Shown piece by piece: positions 41,044-50,243 of a DNA stretch of 64,000 nucleotides. The DNA is from JAVBPE01 sp031549865 (GTDB lineage Bacteria > Bacillota_I > Bacilli_A > Acholeplasmatales > Anaeroplasmataceae), in assembly GCA_031549865.1 (NCBI GenBank), contig JAVBPE010000024.1, forward strand, positions 1 through 64,000. Direction: 5' to 3'. Both the position numbers and the translations under genes were made by a program. A model generated the notes under the pieces. That model was not told where the DNA came from. It saw only the letters and a program-made list of their open reading frames with translations, and did no database searches. Position 1 is the first letter of the stretch; every line of letters begins with the position of its first letter.

Positions 41044-42530
41044 TTAAATCCCACCTTATATAGATCTGGCAAATCATTTTCAATTAATAAAACTGTTTGC
41101 TCTTTTTTCTTTATTTCTAAATACAATTTATATGCGTCCATATAATTTGCTAATACATAAACCTCTACTTTGTTCTCTAATTTTTTATATAATTTTCTAG
41201 TTTGAAGATACCCTACTAAAATAACTATTTGACAATTTTTTAATATGGATTCTGCAAATTCAGTATATATATCATCATCATTTTTTAACTCTACAAAACC
41301 TGGAGTAATTAAAATCTTTTTCCCCTTATATCCATTTAGAAAGTTTAAGGCTGAAATAGCTCCTTTAATATTGGCATTAAATGAATCATCAATTATTACA
41401 TGTTCATTATCAAATTTAGGAGTCAATCGATGCTCATAATTTTTTAAGAAGGCAATTTTATTTTTTATATATAAATTGTCTATACCTAAATATCTTGCAT
41501 AAGCAATACACGCTAAAATATTTAATATTTGATGCTTACCACTTACACTAGTTTCTATATTGATTAAAAATTTATCATGATAATAAACATCAAAAGACAT
41601 ATCTTTAGTTATATTTATATTTTTTGCTTGATAATCTCCATATGTAAAGCCATAGGTAATCATCGTTGCTTTTGTTTTATATTGATAATTTCTTAAATAT
41701 TCATTTTCGAAATTCACAATTGCAATGCCATTTTCATTTAATCCTTCAACTATTTTAGTTTTCTCGTTCAATATATTGTTAATATTTTTAAATGTTTCTA
41801 AATGCATTTCCCCAACCTCAGTAATTATCGCAACATTTGGCTTTATGAAATCCATTAACTTTGCAATATCATTTGTTTTACTAGCTCCAAATTCTAAGAT
41901 TAATATTTGTGCTAATTCTAAATAATTATCATTTATAGTTTTGGCTAATCCCAAAGGCGTATTATAGGATTTTATTGAAGTTATAACATTATATTTATCT
42001 TCTAAAATTGAATTTAGGAAATGTTTAGTTGATGTTTTACCATAAGAACCTGTTATTCCTATAATTATATTATTAAAATCTATCAGTTTCTTCTTAGCTT
42101 TTTTTATATATCTTTTTGATAGAAGTTCTTCAATTTTAGATATGATAAATAGAATTGGAGTAATAAGAAATGATAAAAATAATAAAATAACTAAATTATA
42201 ATCAATTGGAATAAACCAAGAAATAGTTCCAATAATCAAAAAAAGGAATAAATATAAACGTTTTAAACGATTTGTAAACTTTAATTTTACTTTGAATTTT
42301 AATTTGAAAATTAATATATAAATTAATGAAAATAATAAAGAAACTAAATAAACTAAATCATTTTTGAGAATTATTGCAACAATAAAAAAAGCGCAACTAA
42401 AAAATTCATCATAAAAAAAATTTTTCAAATGATATTTCGAGTAATGAAAAAATTGATAATGAGATTGTTGATAAATATTTAAAATACTATATAATTTTAT
42501 TACTAAAATAACCCAAAATAAATATATCAA
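41037..42530 (-). CDS. membrane-anchored MurF-like Mur ligase
   Basis: 497 residues. The N-terminal 140 residues hold about four membrane helices (for example LVILLFLSFLITPILFIIS) in place of the usual soluble MurF substrate domain. Then come the Mur ligase ATPase, IGITGSYGKTSTKHFLNSIL near residue 157, EFGASKTNDI, ITEVGEMHLETF, and a C-terminal domain with HRLTPKFDNEHVIIDDSFNA. The Asp-Asp-Ser-Phe-Asn-Ala segment is MurF-like. The neighbour ddl supports D-Ala-D-Ala ligation to UDP-MurNAc-tripeptide. Overlaps both neighbours by a few bases. Confidence 0.85.
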   Translation of the reverse strand: MIYLFWVILVIKLYSILNIYQQSHYQFFHYSKYHLKNFFYDEFFSCAFFIVAIILKNDLVYLVSLLFSLIYILIFKLKFKVKLKFTNRLKRLYLFLFLIIGTISWFIPIDYNLVILLFLSFLITPILFIISKIEELLSKRYIKKAKKKLIDFNNIIIGITGSYGKTSTKHFLNSILEDKYNVITSIKSYNTPLGLAKTINDNYLELAQILILEFGASKTNDIAKLMDFIKPNVAIITEVGEMHLETFKNINNILNEKTKIVEGLNENGIAIVNFENEYLRNYQYKTKATMITYGFTYGDYQAKNINITKDMSFDVYYHDKFLINIETSVSGKHQILNILACIAYARYLGIDNLYIKNKIAFLKNYEHRLTPKFDNEHVIIDDSFNANIKGAISALNFLNGYKGKKILITPGFVELKNDDDIYTEFAESILKNCQIVILVGYLQTRKLYKKLENKVEVYVLANYMDAYKLYLEIKKKEQTVLLIENDLPDLYKVGFKC

Positions 42531-43243
42531 TTTTTATCTCCCTTTATAAAAACATCTATTATACTATTAAACTTAATATAATCTTCTAAATATGGAAAAT
42601 GACCAGTATTACTAAATTCTATTAATGTTGCATATTTAATTAAATCGCGCATTTTTCTGGCATCATTTATATTTACTTCTTTATCATTTACACCGTGAAT
42701 AATTAAAGTAATAGCATTTATTAATTTCATATCCTCTTTTAAATCTTCATTTACGGTTTTTACTAACATACGTCTGTTAAGATTACTGGCTGCAAGAAAA
42801 TCTTTAGATCCCATTTTTATTTTCGAATTAATTTTTTTCATTCTTTTATAAAAAAACTGTTTTATTCTTTTTTTCATTGATAATTTATTTCTAATTCCTG
42901 CACTACTAACTAATATCAATTTATCGACTTTATATATAGATGAGTATTTTATCGCAATTCTTCCACCATATGAATGTCCTAAAATTATTGGGCATTCAAT
43001 ATTAAATAATAATATAAATTTTCTTAATATTTCTGCGACTTCTAAAACACTATATGCTTCATCTATCTCACTTTCTCCAAAACCTGGTAAATCAATTCTA
43101 TAAACTTTATAATTAGTTGAGATATGATTATATAGTTTATCAAATGTATAGCGATTAGCCCCCCACCCATGTAGTAAAATTATACACTGTCCTTCTCCTT
43201 TCACATCATATGCAATTTTTAATTTATCTATCATTACTCTCAT
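42527..43243 (-). CDS. alpha/beta hydrolase
   Basis: 238 residues. The oxyanion region is ILLHGWGANRYTFDKL, the nucleophile elbow ILGHSYGGRIAIKY (Ser in GHSYG), the acid probably Asp in HGVNDKEV, and the His in FSNTGHFPYLEDY. The full triad is present, so it should be active. The substrate is unknown. It overlaps the MurF-like gene by four bases and heads the hydrolase-murF-ddl-RDD unit; a cell-wall-related role is possible but not shown. Confidence 0.85.
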   Translation of the reverse strand: MRVMIDKLKIAYDVKGEGQCIILLHGWGANRYTFDKLYNHISTNYKVYRIDLPGFGESEIDEAYSVLEVAEILRKFILLFNIECPIILGHSYGGRIAIKYSSIYKVDKLILVSSAGIRNKLSMKKRIKQFFYKRMKKINSKIKMGSKDFLAASNLNRRMLVKTVNEDLKEDMKLINAITLIIHGVNDKEVNINDARKMRDLIKYATLIEFSNTGHFPYLEDYIKFNSIIDVFIKGDKN

Positions 43244-43334
43244 TTAAGACACCCAATAAATAATATGCCGTCTTAATAAAAATTATTTGTATTTTTTGTT
43301 GTTTAGGTTTATATTAATAAATGAGGTATATATT

Positions 43335-43817
43335 ATGGAATTGAAATTAATTAAAAGTAATGAAGAAATACTTGATTTAGCTCTAATGGCAAAAAACATA
43401 TGGCATGAGTGCTACAAAAATATTATAAGTTATGAACAAATCGATTATATGACTGATTTATTTCTATCTTTAGACAGCATTAAAAAAACTATAGATGACG
43501 GTTATAATTATTATTTCATTTATCAAGATGAAAAATTGGGTTTTATAAGTTATAAAATTTATGATGAATATATTTATTTATCTAAATTTTATGTTGATAA
43601 TAAGCACCGTGGAAAAAAAGCATCAAGTTTTGCACTTAAGCATATATTAAGTTACGGTAAAAAAGTTAGATTGAATGTAAATAAATATAATGAAAATTCT
43701 ATAAAAATATACAATCATTTTGGGTTTAAAATTATTTATGATGAAATAAATGATATTGGGAATGGTTATATAATGGATGATTACGTGATGGAATTATTAA
43801 ATAATAGTGATGTTTAA
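43335..43817 (+). CDS. GNAT-family N-acetyltransferase
   Basis: 160 residues. The acetyl-CoA site is FYVDNKHRGKKASSFALKH (motif A, R/Q-x-x-G-x-G/A variant), followed by VRLNVNKYNENSIKIYNHFG, the usual N-x-x-x-x-x-x-Y-x-x-x-G-F end. The substrate is unknown. Start ATG 43335 after GAGGTATATATT; the frame opens 16 codons earlier without a site. Divergent from the hydrolase gene, with a terminator at its end. Confidence 0.85.
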   Translation: MELKLIKSNEEILDLALMAKNIWHECYKNIISYEQIDYMTDLFLSLDSIKKTIDDGYNYYFIYQDEKLGFISYKIYDEYIYLSKFYVDNKHRGKKASSFALKHILSYGKKVRLNVNKYNENSIKIYNHFGFKIIYDEINDIGNGYIMDDYVMELLNNSDV

Positions 43818-43838
43818 TCATCACTATTTTTATTTTAA
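43803..43838. terminator. terminator after the acetyltransferase gene
   Basis: AATAGTGATG pairs with CATCACTATT around a six-base loop that includes the stop codon, followed by a T-run. Confidence 0.8.
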
Positions 43839-43867
43839 AAATAAAAAGGTAAGAAAAAATCTTACCT

Positions 43868-45271
43868 CTAACCTATTGAATCTGTCATTTCAAGTTTTAT
43901 TAGTCTATTTAACTCTACAGCATATTCCATTGGTAATTCTTTACTAAATGGCTCAATGAAGCCCATTACAATCATTTCCGTTGCCTGTTCTTCTGTTAAA
44001 CCCCTACTCATTAGATAAAATAATTGATCATCTGAGACTTTACTTACAGTCGCTTCGTGTTCAATAAAAATATCTGGATTTGCTCCAATATTTGTAGGTA
44101 TTGTATCTGATGATGAAATGGAATCTAAAATTAATGTATCACATTCAACATGACTTCTAGCTCCACTAGCATTCCCTTGATGTGATATTAATCCGCGATA
44201 ATTTACTTTTCCGCCACCACGACAAACCGATTTTGAAATTATAGTGGATGTTGATTCTTCACCAATATGAATCATCTTAGCGCCAGTATCTTGGATTTGA
44301 CCAAGACCTGCAAAAGCTATCGATATAGTTGTTCCCTTAGACCCTCGCCCTTTTAAAATGCACGCTGGGTATTTCATATTGATTCCTGAACCGATATTAC
44401 CATCAATCCATTCCATATGTCCATAATCATCAACTAATGTTCTTTTTGTAACTAAATTAACTATATTATTTGACCAATTTTGAACTGTTGAATAACGACA
44501 ATGAGCATTTTTTCCAACAAATATTTCTACTACTGCTGCATGTAGTGAATCTTTTGAATATTGAGGAGCTGTACACCCTTCAACATAATGAATATCAGCA
44601 CCGTCATCAACAATTATTAATGTTCTTTCAAATTGACCCATTCGTTCACTATTAATTCTAAAATATGATTGGACTGGTTTCTCGATTTTAACGCCTTTAG
44701 GAACATATATGAATGATCCACCACTCCATACTGCGCTATTTAAAGCAGCATATTTATTATCTGTTGGCGGTACTAAAGTTCCGAAGTATTTTTTAAATAA
44801 TTCTTCATGTTCACGAAGTGCCGTATCTGTATCACAAAATATTACGCCTAAATCATCTAATTCTTTCAAATTATTATGGTATACTACTTCACTTTCAAAT
44901 TGAGTAGATGTTCCAGCTAAAAACTTTTGTTCTGCTTCAGGTATTCCTAATTTTTCAAAAGTTTCTTTTATTTCTGTTGGAACTTCTTCCCAATCATTCT
45001 CAGTACCTTTTGTTGATTTTATATAATAAGTATATTCGTTAAAATCAATTGAACTCAAATCGGGTCCCCATTTAGGATTATTCTTAGTTTTAAATGCTTC
45101 ATAACTTTTTAAACGAAATTCCCTCATCCATAATGGTTCTTTTTTAGTATCGCTTATAAACTTAACAACACCTTCATTTAAACCCTTACCACTATCAATA
45201 ACACTTTTGGTTTTTGTATGAAATCCGTATTTATAATCATCAACAAGATTGTCCATTTTATCTTTACTCAT
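43868..45271 (-). CDS. sufB: Fe-S cluster assembly protein SufB
   Basis: 467 residues, the usual length. WMREFRLKSYEAFK, VWSGGSFIYVPKGV, HYVEGCTAPQYSKDSLHAAV, ARSHVECDTLILD and FIEHEATVSKVSDDQLFYLM are SufB signatures. SufB is the scaffold of the SufBCD complex. It is the last gene of sufCDSUB, overlapping sufU by 8 bases. Conserved Cys residues in EGCTAPQ and VECDTL are present. Confidence 0.98.
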   Translation of the reverse strand: MSKDKMDNLVDDYKYGFHTKTKSVIDSGKGLNEGVVKFISDTKKEPLWMREFRLKSYEAFKTKNNPKWGPDLSSIDFNEYTYYIKSTKGTENDWEEVPTEIKETFEKLGIPEAEQKFLAGTSTQFESEVVYHNNLKELDDLGVIFCDTDTALREHEELFKKYFGTLVPPTDNKYAALNSAVWSGGSFIYVPKGVKIEKPVQSYFRINSERMGQFERTLIIVDDGADIHYVEGCTAPQYSKDSLHAAVVEIFVGKNAHCRYSTVQNWSNNIVNLVTKRTLVDDYGHMEWIDGNIGSGINMKYPACILKGRGSKGTTISIAFAGLGQIQDTGAKMIHIGEESTSTIISKSVCRGGGKVNYRGLISHQGNASGARSHVECDTLILDSISSSDTIPTNIGANPDIFIEHEATVSKVSDDQLFYLMSRGLTEEQATEMIVMGFIEPFSKELPMEYAVELNRLIKLEMTDSIG

Positions 45272-45701
45272 GATTTTTTACCTCAATTATAGCTTTCTCA
45301 ATTGCTTTCCAAGATAATGTAGCACATTTAATTCTGGCTGGAAATTGACTAACGCCTCTATATGCAACAGCTTCACCCAATTCTTCTTCATGTGTTATTG
45401 CTTCACCTTTAATTAAAGTATAGAATTCATTAATTAATATACTTGCTTCATCAATCGTTTTATTAATTAAAGTATCACTCATAACTGAAGCGGATGAACA
45501 ACAAATTGAACATCCATGTCCATCTTGTCTAACATCCAATATCTTTCCATCTCCAATTTTAATTTGAACAGTCATGTCATCACCACAAGATGGATTATTT
45601 AAATGGACTTTTAAATATGTTTCATCATCTAATAAACCCTTGTTTTTAGGGTTTTTAGCATGATCCATAATAACTGCTCTATATAATTGTGTTAAATCCA
45701 T
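45264..45701 (-). CDS. sufU: SufU sulfur-transfer/scaffold protein
   Basis: 145 residues. LYRAVIMDHAKNPKNKG, NPSCGDDMTVQIKI, GHGCSICCSSASVMSD and FPARIKCATLSWKAIEKAI match Gram-positive SufU. The three Cys and one Asp that bind zinc and accept sulfur from SufS are visible. The start is ATG 45701 after GAGGTGAACATT; the GTG at 45710 lies in that site. Placed between sufS and sufB as in Bacillus. Confidence 0.96.
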   Translation of the reverse strand: MDLTQLYRAVIMDHAKNPKNKGLLDDETYLKVHLNNPSCGDDMTVQIKIGDGKILDVRQDGHGCSICCSSASVMSDTLINKTIDEASILINEFYTLIKGEAITHEEELGEAVAYRGVSQFPARIKCATLSWKAIEKAIIEVKNHE

Positions 45702-45716
45702 AATGTTCACCTCAAT

Positions 45717-46925
45717 TTAAAATTCACCAAAAAAACTAACCGCTTCCTCTACCGCTTTTATAAATCTATCGACATCATTTAATGTATTATACATATAAAA
45801 AGATGCCCTTACTGTTCCTAGCTCGTTTAACCAAGATGTTATTAATTGCGCACAATGATGTCCTGCACGAATGCATATATCATTTTTATCAAATACTGAA
45901 GCTGTATCATGTGGATGTACGCCTTCAATATTAAATGATATTATTCCTGTTTCACTAGTTTCATTAAATACTTTTACACCTTTAATAGTTTTTAGTTTGC
46001 TTACAGCATATTCTTTTAAACTATGCTCATATTTACCTATTTCATCTAGTCCTATTGAATCTAAGAATTCACAAGCTCTTCCAAGTCCTATTGCCTCAGC
46101 AATAATTGGAGTCCCAGTTTCAAATTTATAAGGTGCATCTTTAAATGTCATCGAGTTTCTAGTTACAGTGTCAGCCATATCTCCACCAAATTCAATTGGT
46201 GACATTTTAGACAATATTTCTTTTTTACCATATAAAACTCCGATTCCAAAAGGACCACACATTTTATGACCTGAAAAAGATAAGAAATCGCAATCTAATT
46301 CTTTAACATTAATTTTCATATGTGGAACTGCTTGAGCACCGTCTACACTTACTACTGCTTTAACTTCATGAGCTAATTTAATAATTTCTTTTATTGGAGT
46401 AATATACCCCATTACATTGGAAACATATGTCAAAGCAACTACTTTAGTTTTATTTGTTAAAACTTTTTTAAAATTTTCAACCGTTATACGTCCCTCGATA
46501 TTTAGTGGAATATATACTATTTTTGCTTTTTTCTTTTTCGCAATATTAAACCAAGGCATATGCGATGAATGATGTTCTAATTCACTAGTGATTATTTCAT
46601 CACCTTCATTAATGAAATCTTCACCGTATGAACTAGCAACTAAATTAAGTGCGGAAGAGGCTCCTCTTGTAAAAACTATTTCTTCAAATGAAGCATTAAT
46701 GAAACTAGCAACTTTCTCTCTTGCTTGTTCATATAAATCTGTTGCCTCATAAGATAGTTTATAAACACCTCGATGAACATTCACTCCGTGTTTAGAGTAA
46801 AATTCATTTAGGGTCTCAATAACGCATGTAGGTTTTAAACTTGATGCACCGCTATCTAAATATACTAAATTCTTATTCTCATTTAATACTAAGAAATTCG
46901 AACGAATTTCATCAATGTTTAACAT
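45717..46925 (-). CDS. sufS: cysteine desulfurase SufS
   Basis: 402 residues, PLP enzyme that releases sulfur from cysteine. YLDSGASSLKPTCVIE, NVHRGVYKLSYEATDLYE, FTRGASSALNLVA, ELEHHSSHMPW, SVDGAQAVPHM, FLSFSGHKMCGPFGIGVLYG (PLP lysine) and RAGHHCAQLI (active-site Cys) are all present. Start ATG 46925 after GGGTGATCATT. Third gene of the suf operon; probably the main desulfurase and a possible sulfur donor for ThiI. Confidence 0.97.
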   Translation of the reverse strand: MLNIDEIRSNFLVLNENKNLVYLDSGASSLKPTCVIETLNEFYSKHGVNVHRGVYKLSYEATDLYEQAREKVASFINASFEEIVFTRGASSALNLVASSYGEDFINEGDEIITSELEHHSSHMPWFNIAKKKKAKIVYIPLNIEGRITVENFKKVLTNKTKVVALTYVSNVMGYITPIKEIIKLAHEVKAVVSVDGAQAVPHMKINVKELDCDFLSFSGHKMCGPFGIGVLYGKKEILSKMSPIEFGGDMADTVTRNSMTFKDAPYKFETGTPIIAEAIGLGRACEFLDSIGLDEIGKYEHSLKEYAVSKLKTIKGVKVFNETSETGIISFNIEGVHPHDTASVFDKNDICIRAGHHCAQLITSWLNELGTVRASFYMYNTLNDVDRFIKAVEEAVSFFGEF

Positions 46926-46935
46926 AATGATCACC

Positions 46936-47745
46936 CTAAATTATATTTTTAATACTATTTTCTACTTCTTCTTTAAGATTAAAATCTTTTATACCATTTA
47001 TAAATGGATTAATTGTTCCTAATAAAATTAATGTGAAAGCTTCTTGTTTATTAAGCCCTCTGCTCATTAAATAAAACAATTGTTCATCAGACATTTTACC
47101 GATTGTAGCACCATGATAAGCTTTTACATCGTATTCATCAATTAATAAAATTGGATTGGTACTAATTTTTCCATTGTTAGTAATTATACCTTTGCTTAAT
47201 TGTGAACATGTTGACCCTTTATTACCTTGAGTAATTTTACCTGTTGTATTAAAGTTAATAAATGCTTTATCTAATGCAACACCAAAATTATTTATTTCAC
47301 TATATGTATGTTTATTATTATGATTAACTATTTGATTAAAAGTAGCATTATTTCCTTTATTAATTGCTAAGCATGAATATATTAAACTTGCATTCGTTTC
47401 ATTTAAATTTATTATTAGATTATTATCATTTTCATTCAAATTTATTTCCAATAATTCTAATTTTGAATTTTCTTTTAAATTGAATTCTCTATTTGTTCTT
47501 TGTTTAAAAAATGAGACTATTTGATAATTTATTATTAAATCATCAAATATATTTATTATTAAATTACTATTATTTATATTCTTTTCAATTATATTTAAAT
47601 TTGCTTTTACATTTATAATAATTTCATCATTATTATAGCCTTCAATAAATAAAACTTCAGTTGAATCATTGATAGTAATTATATTACGCTCTATTTTTAT
47701 ATTTTTATTAGAGCATTCAATTTTACCATCAATAATTTTAATCAT
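46936..47745 (-). CDS. sufD: SufD-like Fe-S assembly protein, short form
   Basis: 269 residues against about 430 in Bacillus. The C-terminal core is clear: KGSTCSQLSKGIITNNGKIS, ILLIDEYDVKAYHGATIGKM, SDEQLFYLMSRGLNKQEAFT and LLGTINPFINGI. The His in AYHGATIG is the usual SufD end motif. The N-terminal third of normal SufD is missing and the middle is Asn- and Ile-rich and divergent. The start is ATG 47745 after AAGGTAGTAAAC, overlapping sufC by 8 bases; the longer frame reads back into sufC. It should still pair with SufB. Confidence 0.9.
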   Translation of the reverse strand: MIKIIDGKIECSNKNIKIERNIITINDSTEVLFIEGYNNDEIIINVKANLNIIEKNINNSNLIINIFDDLIINYQIVSFFKQRTNREFNLKENSKLELLEINLNENDNNLIINLNETNASLIYSCLAINKGNNATFNQIVNHNNKHTYSEINNFGVALDKAFINFNTTGKITQGNKGSTCSQLSKGIITNNGKISTNPILLIDEYDVKAYHGATIGKMSDEQLFYLMSRGLNKQEAFTLILLGTINPFINGIKDFNLKEEVENSIKNII

Positions 47746-48565
47746 GTTTACTACCTTGCACTGCACATGATCCAAGTACTGCTTGAGCACGTTTCTTTTC
47801 TTGTACTTCAATATCTATATTTAACTCTTCTTTAACCCAATCGTAACCGAATTGATCTATTTTTTTAATTAATTCTTTTCCGCCTGTTAAAACTATACGT
47901 CCATTAATCATTATATGCACAAAATCAGGCTTGATATAGTCTAATAGTCTCTCATAATGTGTTATTAATAAACAGCCAAAATCTTGATTTACCATATTAC
48001 TTACGTTTTCTCCAACGATTCTAAGTGCATCAACGTCTAGTCCTGAATCTATTTCATCTAGTATCGCAAATTTAGGTTTAAGCATTTTCATTTGTAGTAT
48101 TTCATTACGCTTCTTTTCTCCACCACTGAATCCATCATTTAAATAGCGGTGTGGTAAATCTGCTGGCATTTTTAATTCTTCACAAGCTTTATCATAATTT
48201 CTTATAAAAGTGAATAAAGGAACATCTTTATTTGAAGTAGCTTTCATGGCAGTACGCAAAAAATCACTGTTTGTAACTCCAGATACTTCTAGTGGATATT
48301 GATAAGCTAAAAATAACCCCTTACGAGCTCTTTCATCGACTTTTAATGTCATAATAGATTCATTATCCATTAAAATATCACCACTTGTTACAAGATATTT
48401 TGGATGCCCCATAACAACTGAAGAAAGTGTTGACTTCCCTGTCCCATTTGGACCCATTATAGCATGTACTTCACCTGTATTAATTGTAAGGTTTATACCC
48501 TTTAATATCTCTTTATTTTCAATTTTTGCATGTAAGTTTTTAATCTCTAATGTATGATTTGCCAC
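47738..48565 (-). CDS. sufC: Fe-S assembly ATPase SufC
   Basis: 275 residues. Walker A IMGPNGTGKSTLSSVVMG, signature FSGGEKKRNEILQM, Walker B KFAILDEIDSGLDVDALR, and H-loop LLITHYERLLDYI. SufC is the soluble ATPase of SufBCD. The start is GTG 48565 after AGGAGTGATATT. A C-terminal extension of about 20 residues (QEKKRAQAVLGSCAVQGS) exceeds the usual length of about 250-260. First gene of sufCDSUB. Confidence 0.97.
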   Translation of the reverse strand: MANHTLEIKNLHAKIENKEILKGINLTINTGEVHAIMGPNGTGKSTLSSVVMGHPKYLVTSGDILMDNESIMTLKVDERARKGLFLAYQYPLEVSGVTNSDFLRTAMKATSNKDVPLFTFIRNYDKACEELKMPADLPHRYLNDGFSGGEKKRNEILQMKMLKPKFAILDEIDSGLDVDALRIVGENVSNMVNQDFGCLLITHYERLLDYIKPDFVHIMINGRIVLTGGKELIKKIDQFGYDWVKEELNIDIEVQEKKRAQAVLGSCAVQGSKHD

Positions 48566-48686
48566 AATATCACTCCTATATTTTTTTGTTAAATTATATT
48601 TAATTTAACCTAACGCATTTAAAATTATACTATAAACCTTTATTCATTACAAGAAATATGACTTTTATAATGGTAATTTAAGGAAA

Positions 48687-48712
48687 AATAAAAGTCAATT
48701 TTTGACTTTTAT
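48687..48712 (-). terminator. intrinsic terminator of nfo
   Basis: On the minus strand ATAAAAGTCAA and TTGACTTTTAT pair with a very short loop, followed by T-rich sequence. Confidence 0.7.
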
Positions 48713-49546
48713 TTAATCTATGCGATTTTGTTTTAAAAATTCAATTTCTTTTTTATATCCATCTAATTCATTAGGTGTTTCTAAGAAAAAAGGAATGTTT
48801 CTTAATAATGGATGATTGATGATTCTAATAATTGCATCTTTACCAATTGTTCCACTCCCAATTATCTCGTGTCGATCTTTTTTAGAATCATAATCCATTT
48901 TTGAATCATTTAAATGTATTGCTTTTAATTTTTTAAGGCCGATTATTTGATCAAACTTGTTAACTACACCATCTAAATTATTAACTATGTCATAACCAGC
49001 ACTATAAATATGGCAAGTATCTAAGCAAACACCTATTTTATCTTTATAAATAACACCATCAATTATTTGTTTAATTTCTTCAAAAGTGATACCAATTTCA
49101 GATCCTTTACCAGACATAGTCTCAAGTAAAATTATAGTTTTTTGTTCAGGCGAAATAACTTCATTTAGTATTTCAATTGTTTTATTAATACCAGTTTCTC
49201 TATCAAGCGTTGTATGGGAACCTGGATGAAAATTATATAAAGGATTTGGAAATTTTTCTAAAGTTTTAATATCACCCTTAAAAACTATTTTAGCAAAATC
49301 ACGAGTAGACTCTGTTGCTGAGCATGGATTTAAGGTATATGGGGCATGCGCAAGAGCAATTATATTATGTTCATTTGCATAATCAATAAAATTTTTTATG
49401 TCAATTGGATCAACCTCTTTTACACTTCCTCCACCTTGAGGATTACGTGAAAAATATTGAAAGCAATTACCTCCAATTGAATTTATTACTTTAGCAGCGT
49501 TATAATATCCGCCGGTTATTGATAAGTGACAGCCTATATAAAACAT
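48713..49546 (-). CDS. nfo: endonuclease IV
   Basis: AP endonuclease of base-excision repair; three-zinc TIM barrel. 277 residues: IGCHLSITGGYYNAAK, FSRNPQGGG, ALAHAPYTLNPCS, YNFHPGSHTTLDRETGI, ILLETMSGKGSEIG, VCLDTCHIYSAGYDI, IHLNDSKMDYDSKKDRHEII and FFLETPNE carry the metal ligands. Normal length. ATG after AAGGAGTTGATCTT. Single gene with its own terminator. Confidence 0.97.
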   Translation of the reverse strand: MFYIGCHLSITGGYYNAAKVINSIGGNCFQYFSRNPQGGGSVKEVDPIDIKNFIDYANEHNIIALAHAPYTLNPCSATESTRDFAKIVFKGDIKTLEKFPNPLYNFHPGSHTTLDRETGINKTIEILNEVISPEQKTIILLETMSGKGSEIGITFEEIKQIIDGVIYKDKIGVCLDTCHIYSAGYDIVNNLDGVVNKFDQIIGLKKLKAIHLNDSKMDYDSKKDRHEIIGSGTIGKDAIIRIINHPLLRNIPFFLETPNELDGYKKEIEFLKQNRID

Positions 49547-49624
49547 AAGATCAACTCCTTATTTAAAGTATAACAAAATTATTATGAAATATCAAGAAAA
49601 AGGCGTGCCTAAAAGATAATGTAT

Positions 49625-49661
49625 AATAATTAATAAAAGCAAAGAAAGTACCTTTGCTTTT
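49625..49661 (-). terminator. intrinsic terminator of the small lipoprotein gene
   Basis: On the minus strand AAAAGCAAAG and CTTTGCTTTT form a 10-base-pair stem with a seven-base loop and a T-rich tail. Confidence 0.85.
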
Positions 49662-49675
49662 ACAATATATTTTTT

Positions 49676-50095
49676 TCAAACTAAACCATTCCAACTAATT
49701 TCTAGTTTTACTTCTTCTATATTCTTTGCATTTACTTCAACTACATATACTAATCCAGCCATTGCAGTGGATAGTCCAGCTATGTATTTTAAATTCAAAT
49801 ATAAAGTAGATTGCTCTTTAGTTAAATCAGTTAATTCGTATTTATTACCAGATGAACTTGAATATATTTCAAGAATGATTAAAGTATTCTTATTAAAAAA
49901 AATTTTATTATACTGAATTAAATATTTCTCCTTTTCTACTTTATATTTATCGTAAGAATCAACAACATTATACACATATTCTTTATCTCGTTGACCATTA
50001 TCGTTTAAAAAATACATATTACCGCTTAATACCTCATTACTACAACTTGTTAAAAATATTAAAAACGTCGTAATTAAAAATAATAATTTTTTCAT
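49676..50095 (-). CDS. small lipoprotein of unknown function
   Basis: 139 residues with a type II signal peptide (KKLLFLITTFLIFL) and lipobox LTSC (lipidated Cys near residue 18). The mature part is about 120 residues, without recognised domain, with several Tyr-rich strands. It should be anchored outside the membrane. Start ATG 50095 after GGGATTAAAT; the ATG at 50107 is an alternative. Stands alone between nfo and nifJ with its own terminator. Confidence 0.7.
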   Translation of the reverse strand: MKKLLFLITTFLIFLTSCSNEVLSGNMYFLNDNGQRDKEYVYNVVDSYDKYKVEKEKYLIQYNKIFFNKNTLIILEIYSSSSGNKYELTDLTKEQSTLYLNLKYIAGLSTAMAGLVYVVEVNAKNIEEVKLEISWNGLV

Positions 50096-50198
50096 ATTTA
50101 ATCCCATCCTAAATTATAGATTACTTTACTTTATTTTAACATATTTATCTATTTTTTTAATAAAATTCATTTGACAAGTATTAATAGAGTAAATAAAC

Positions 50199-50234
50199 TA
50201 AAAAAAGATTGACTTCAAATTGAAATCAATCTTT
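50199..50234 (-). terminator. intrinsic terminator of nifJ
   Basis: On the minus strand AAAGATTGA and TCAATCTTT pair around a short loop, followed by a T-run. Confidence 0.85.
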
Positions 50235-50243
50235 AATATAAAA

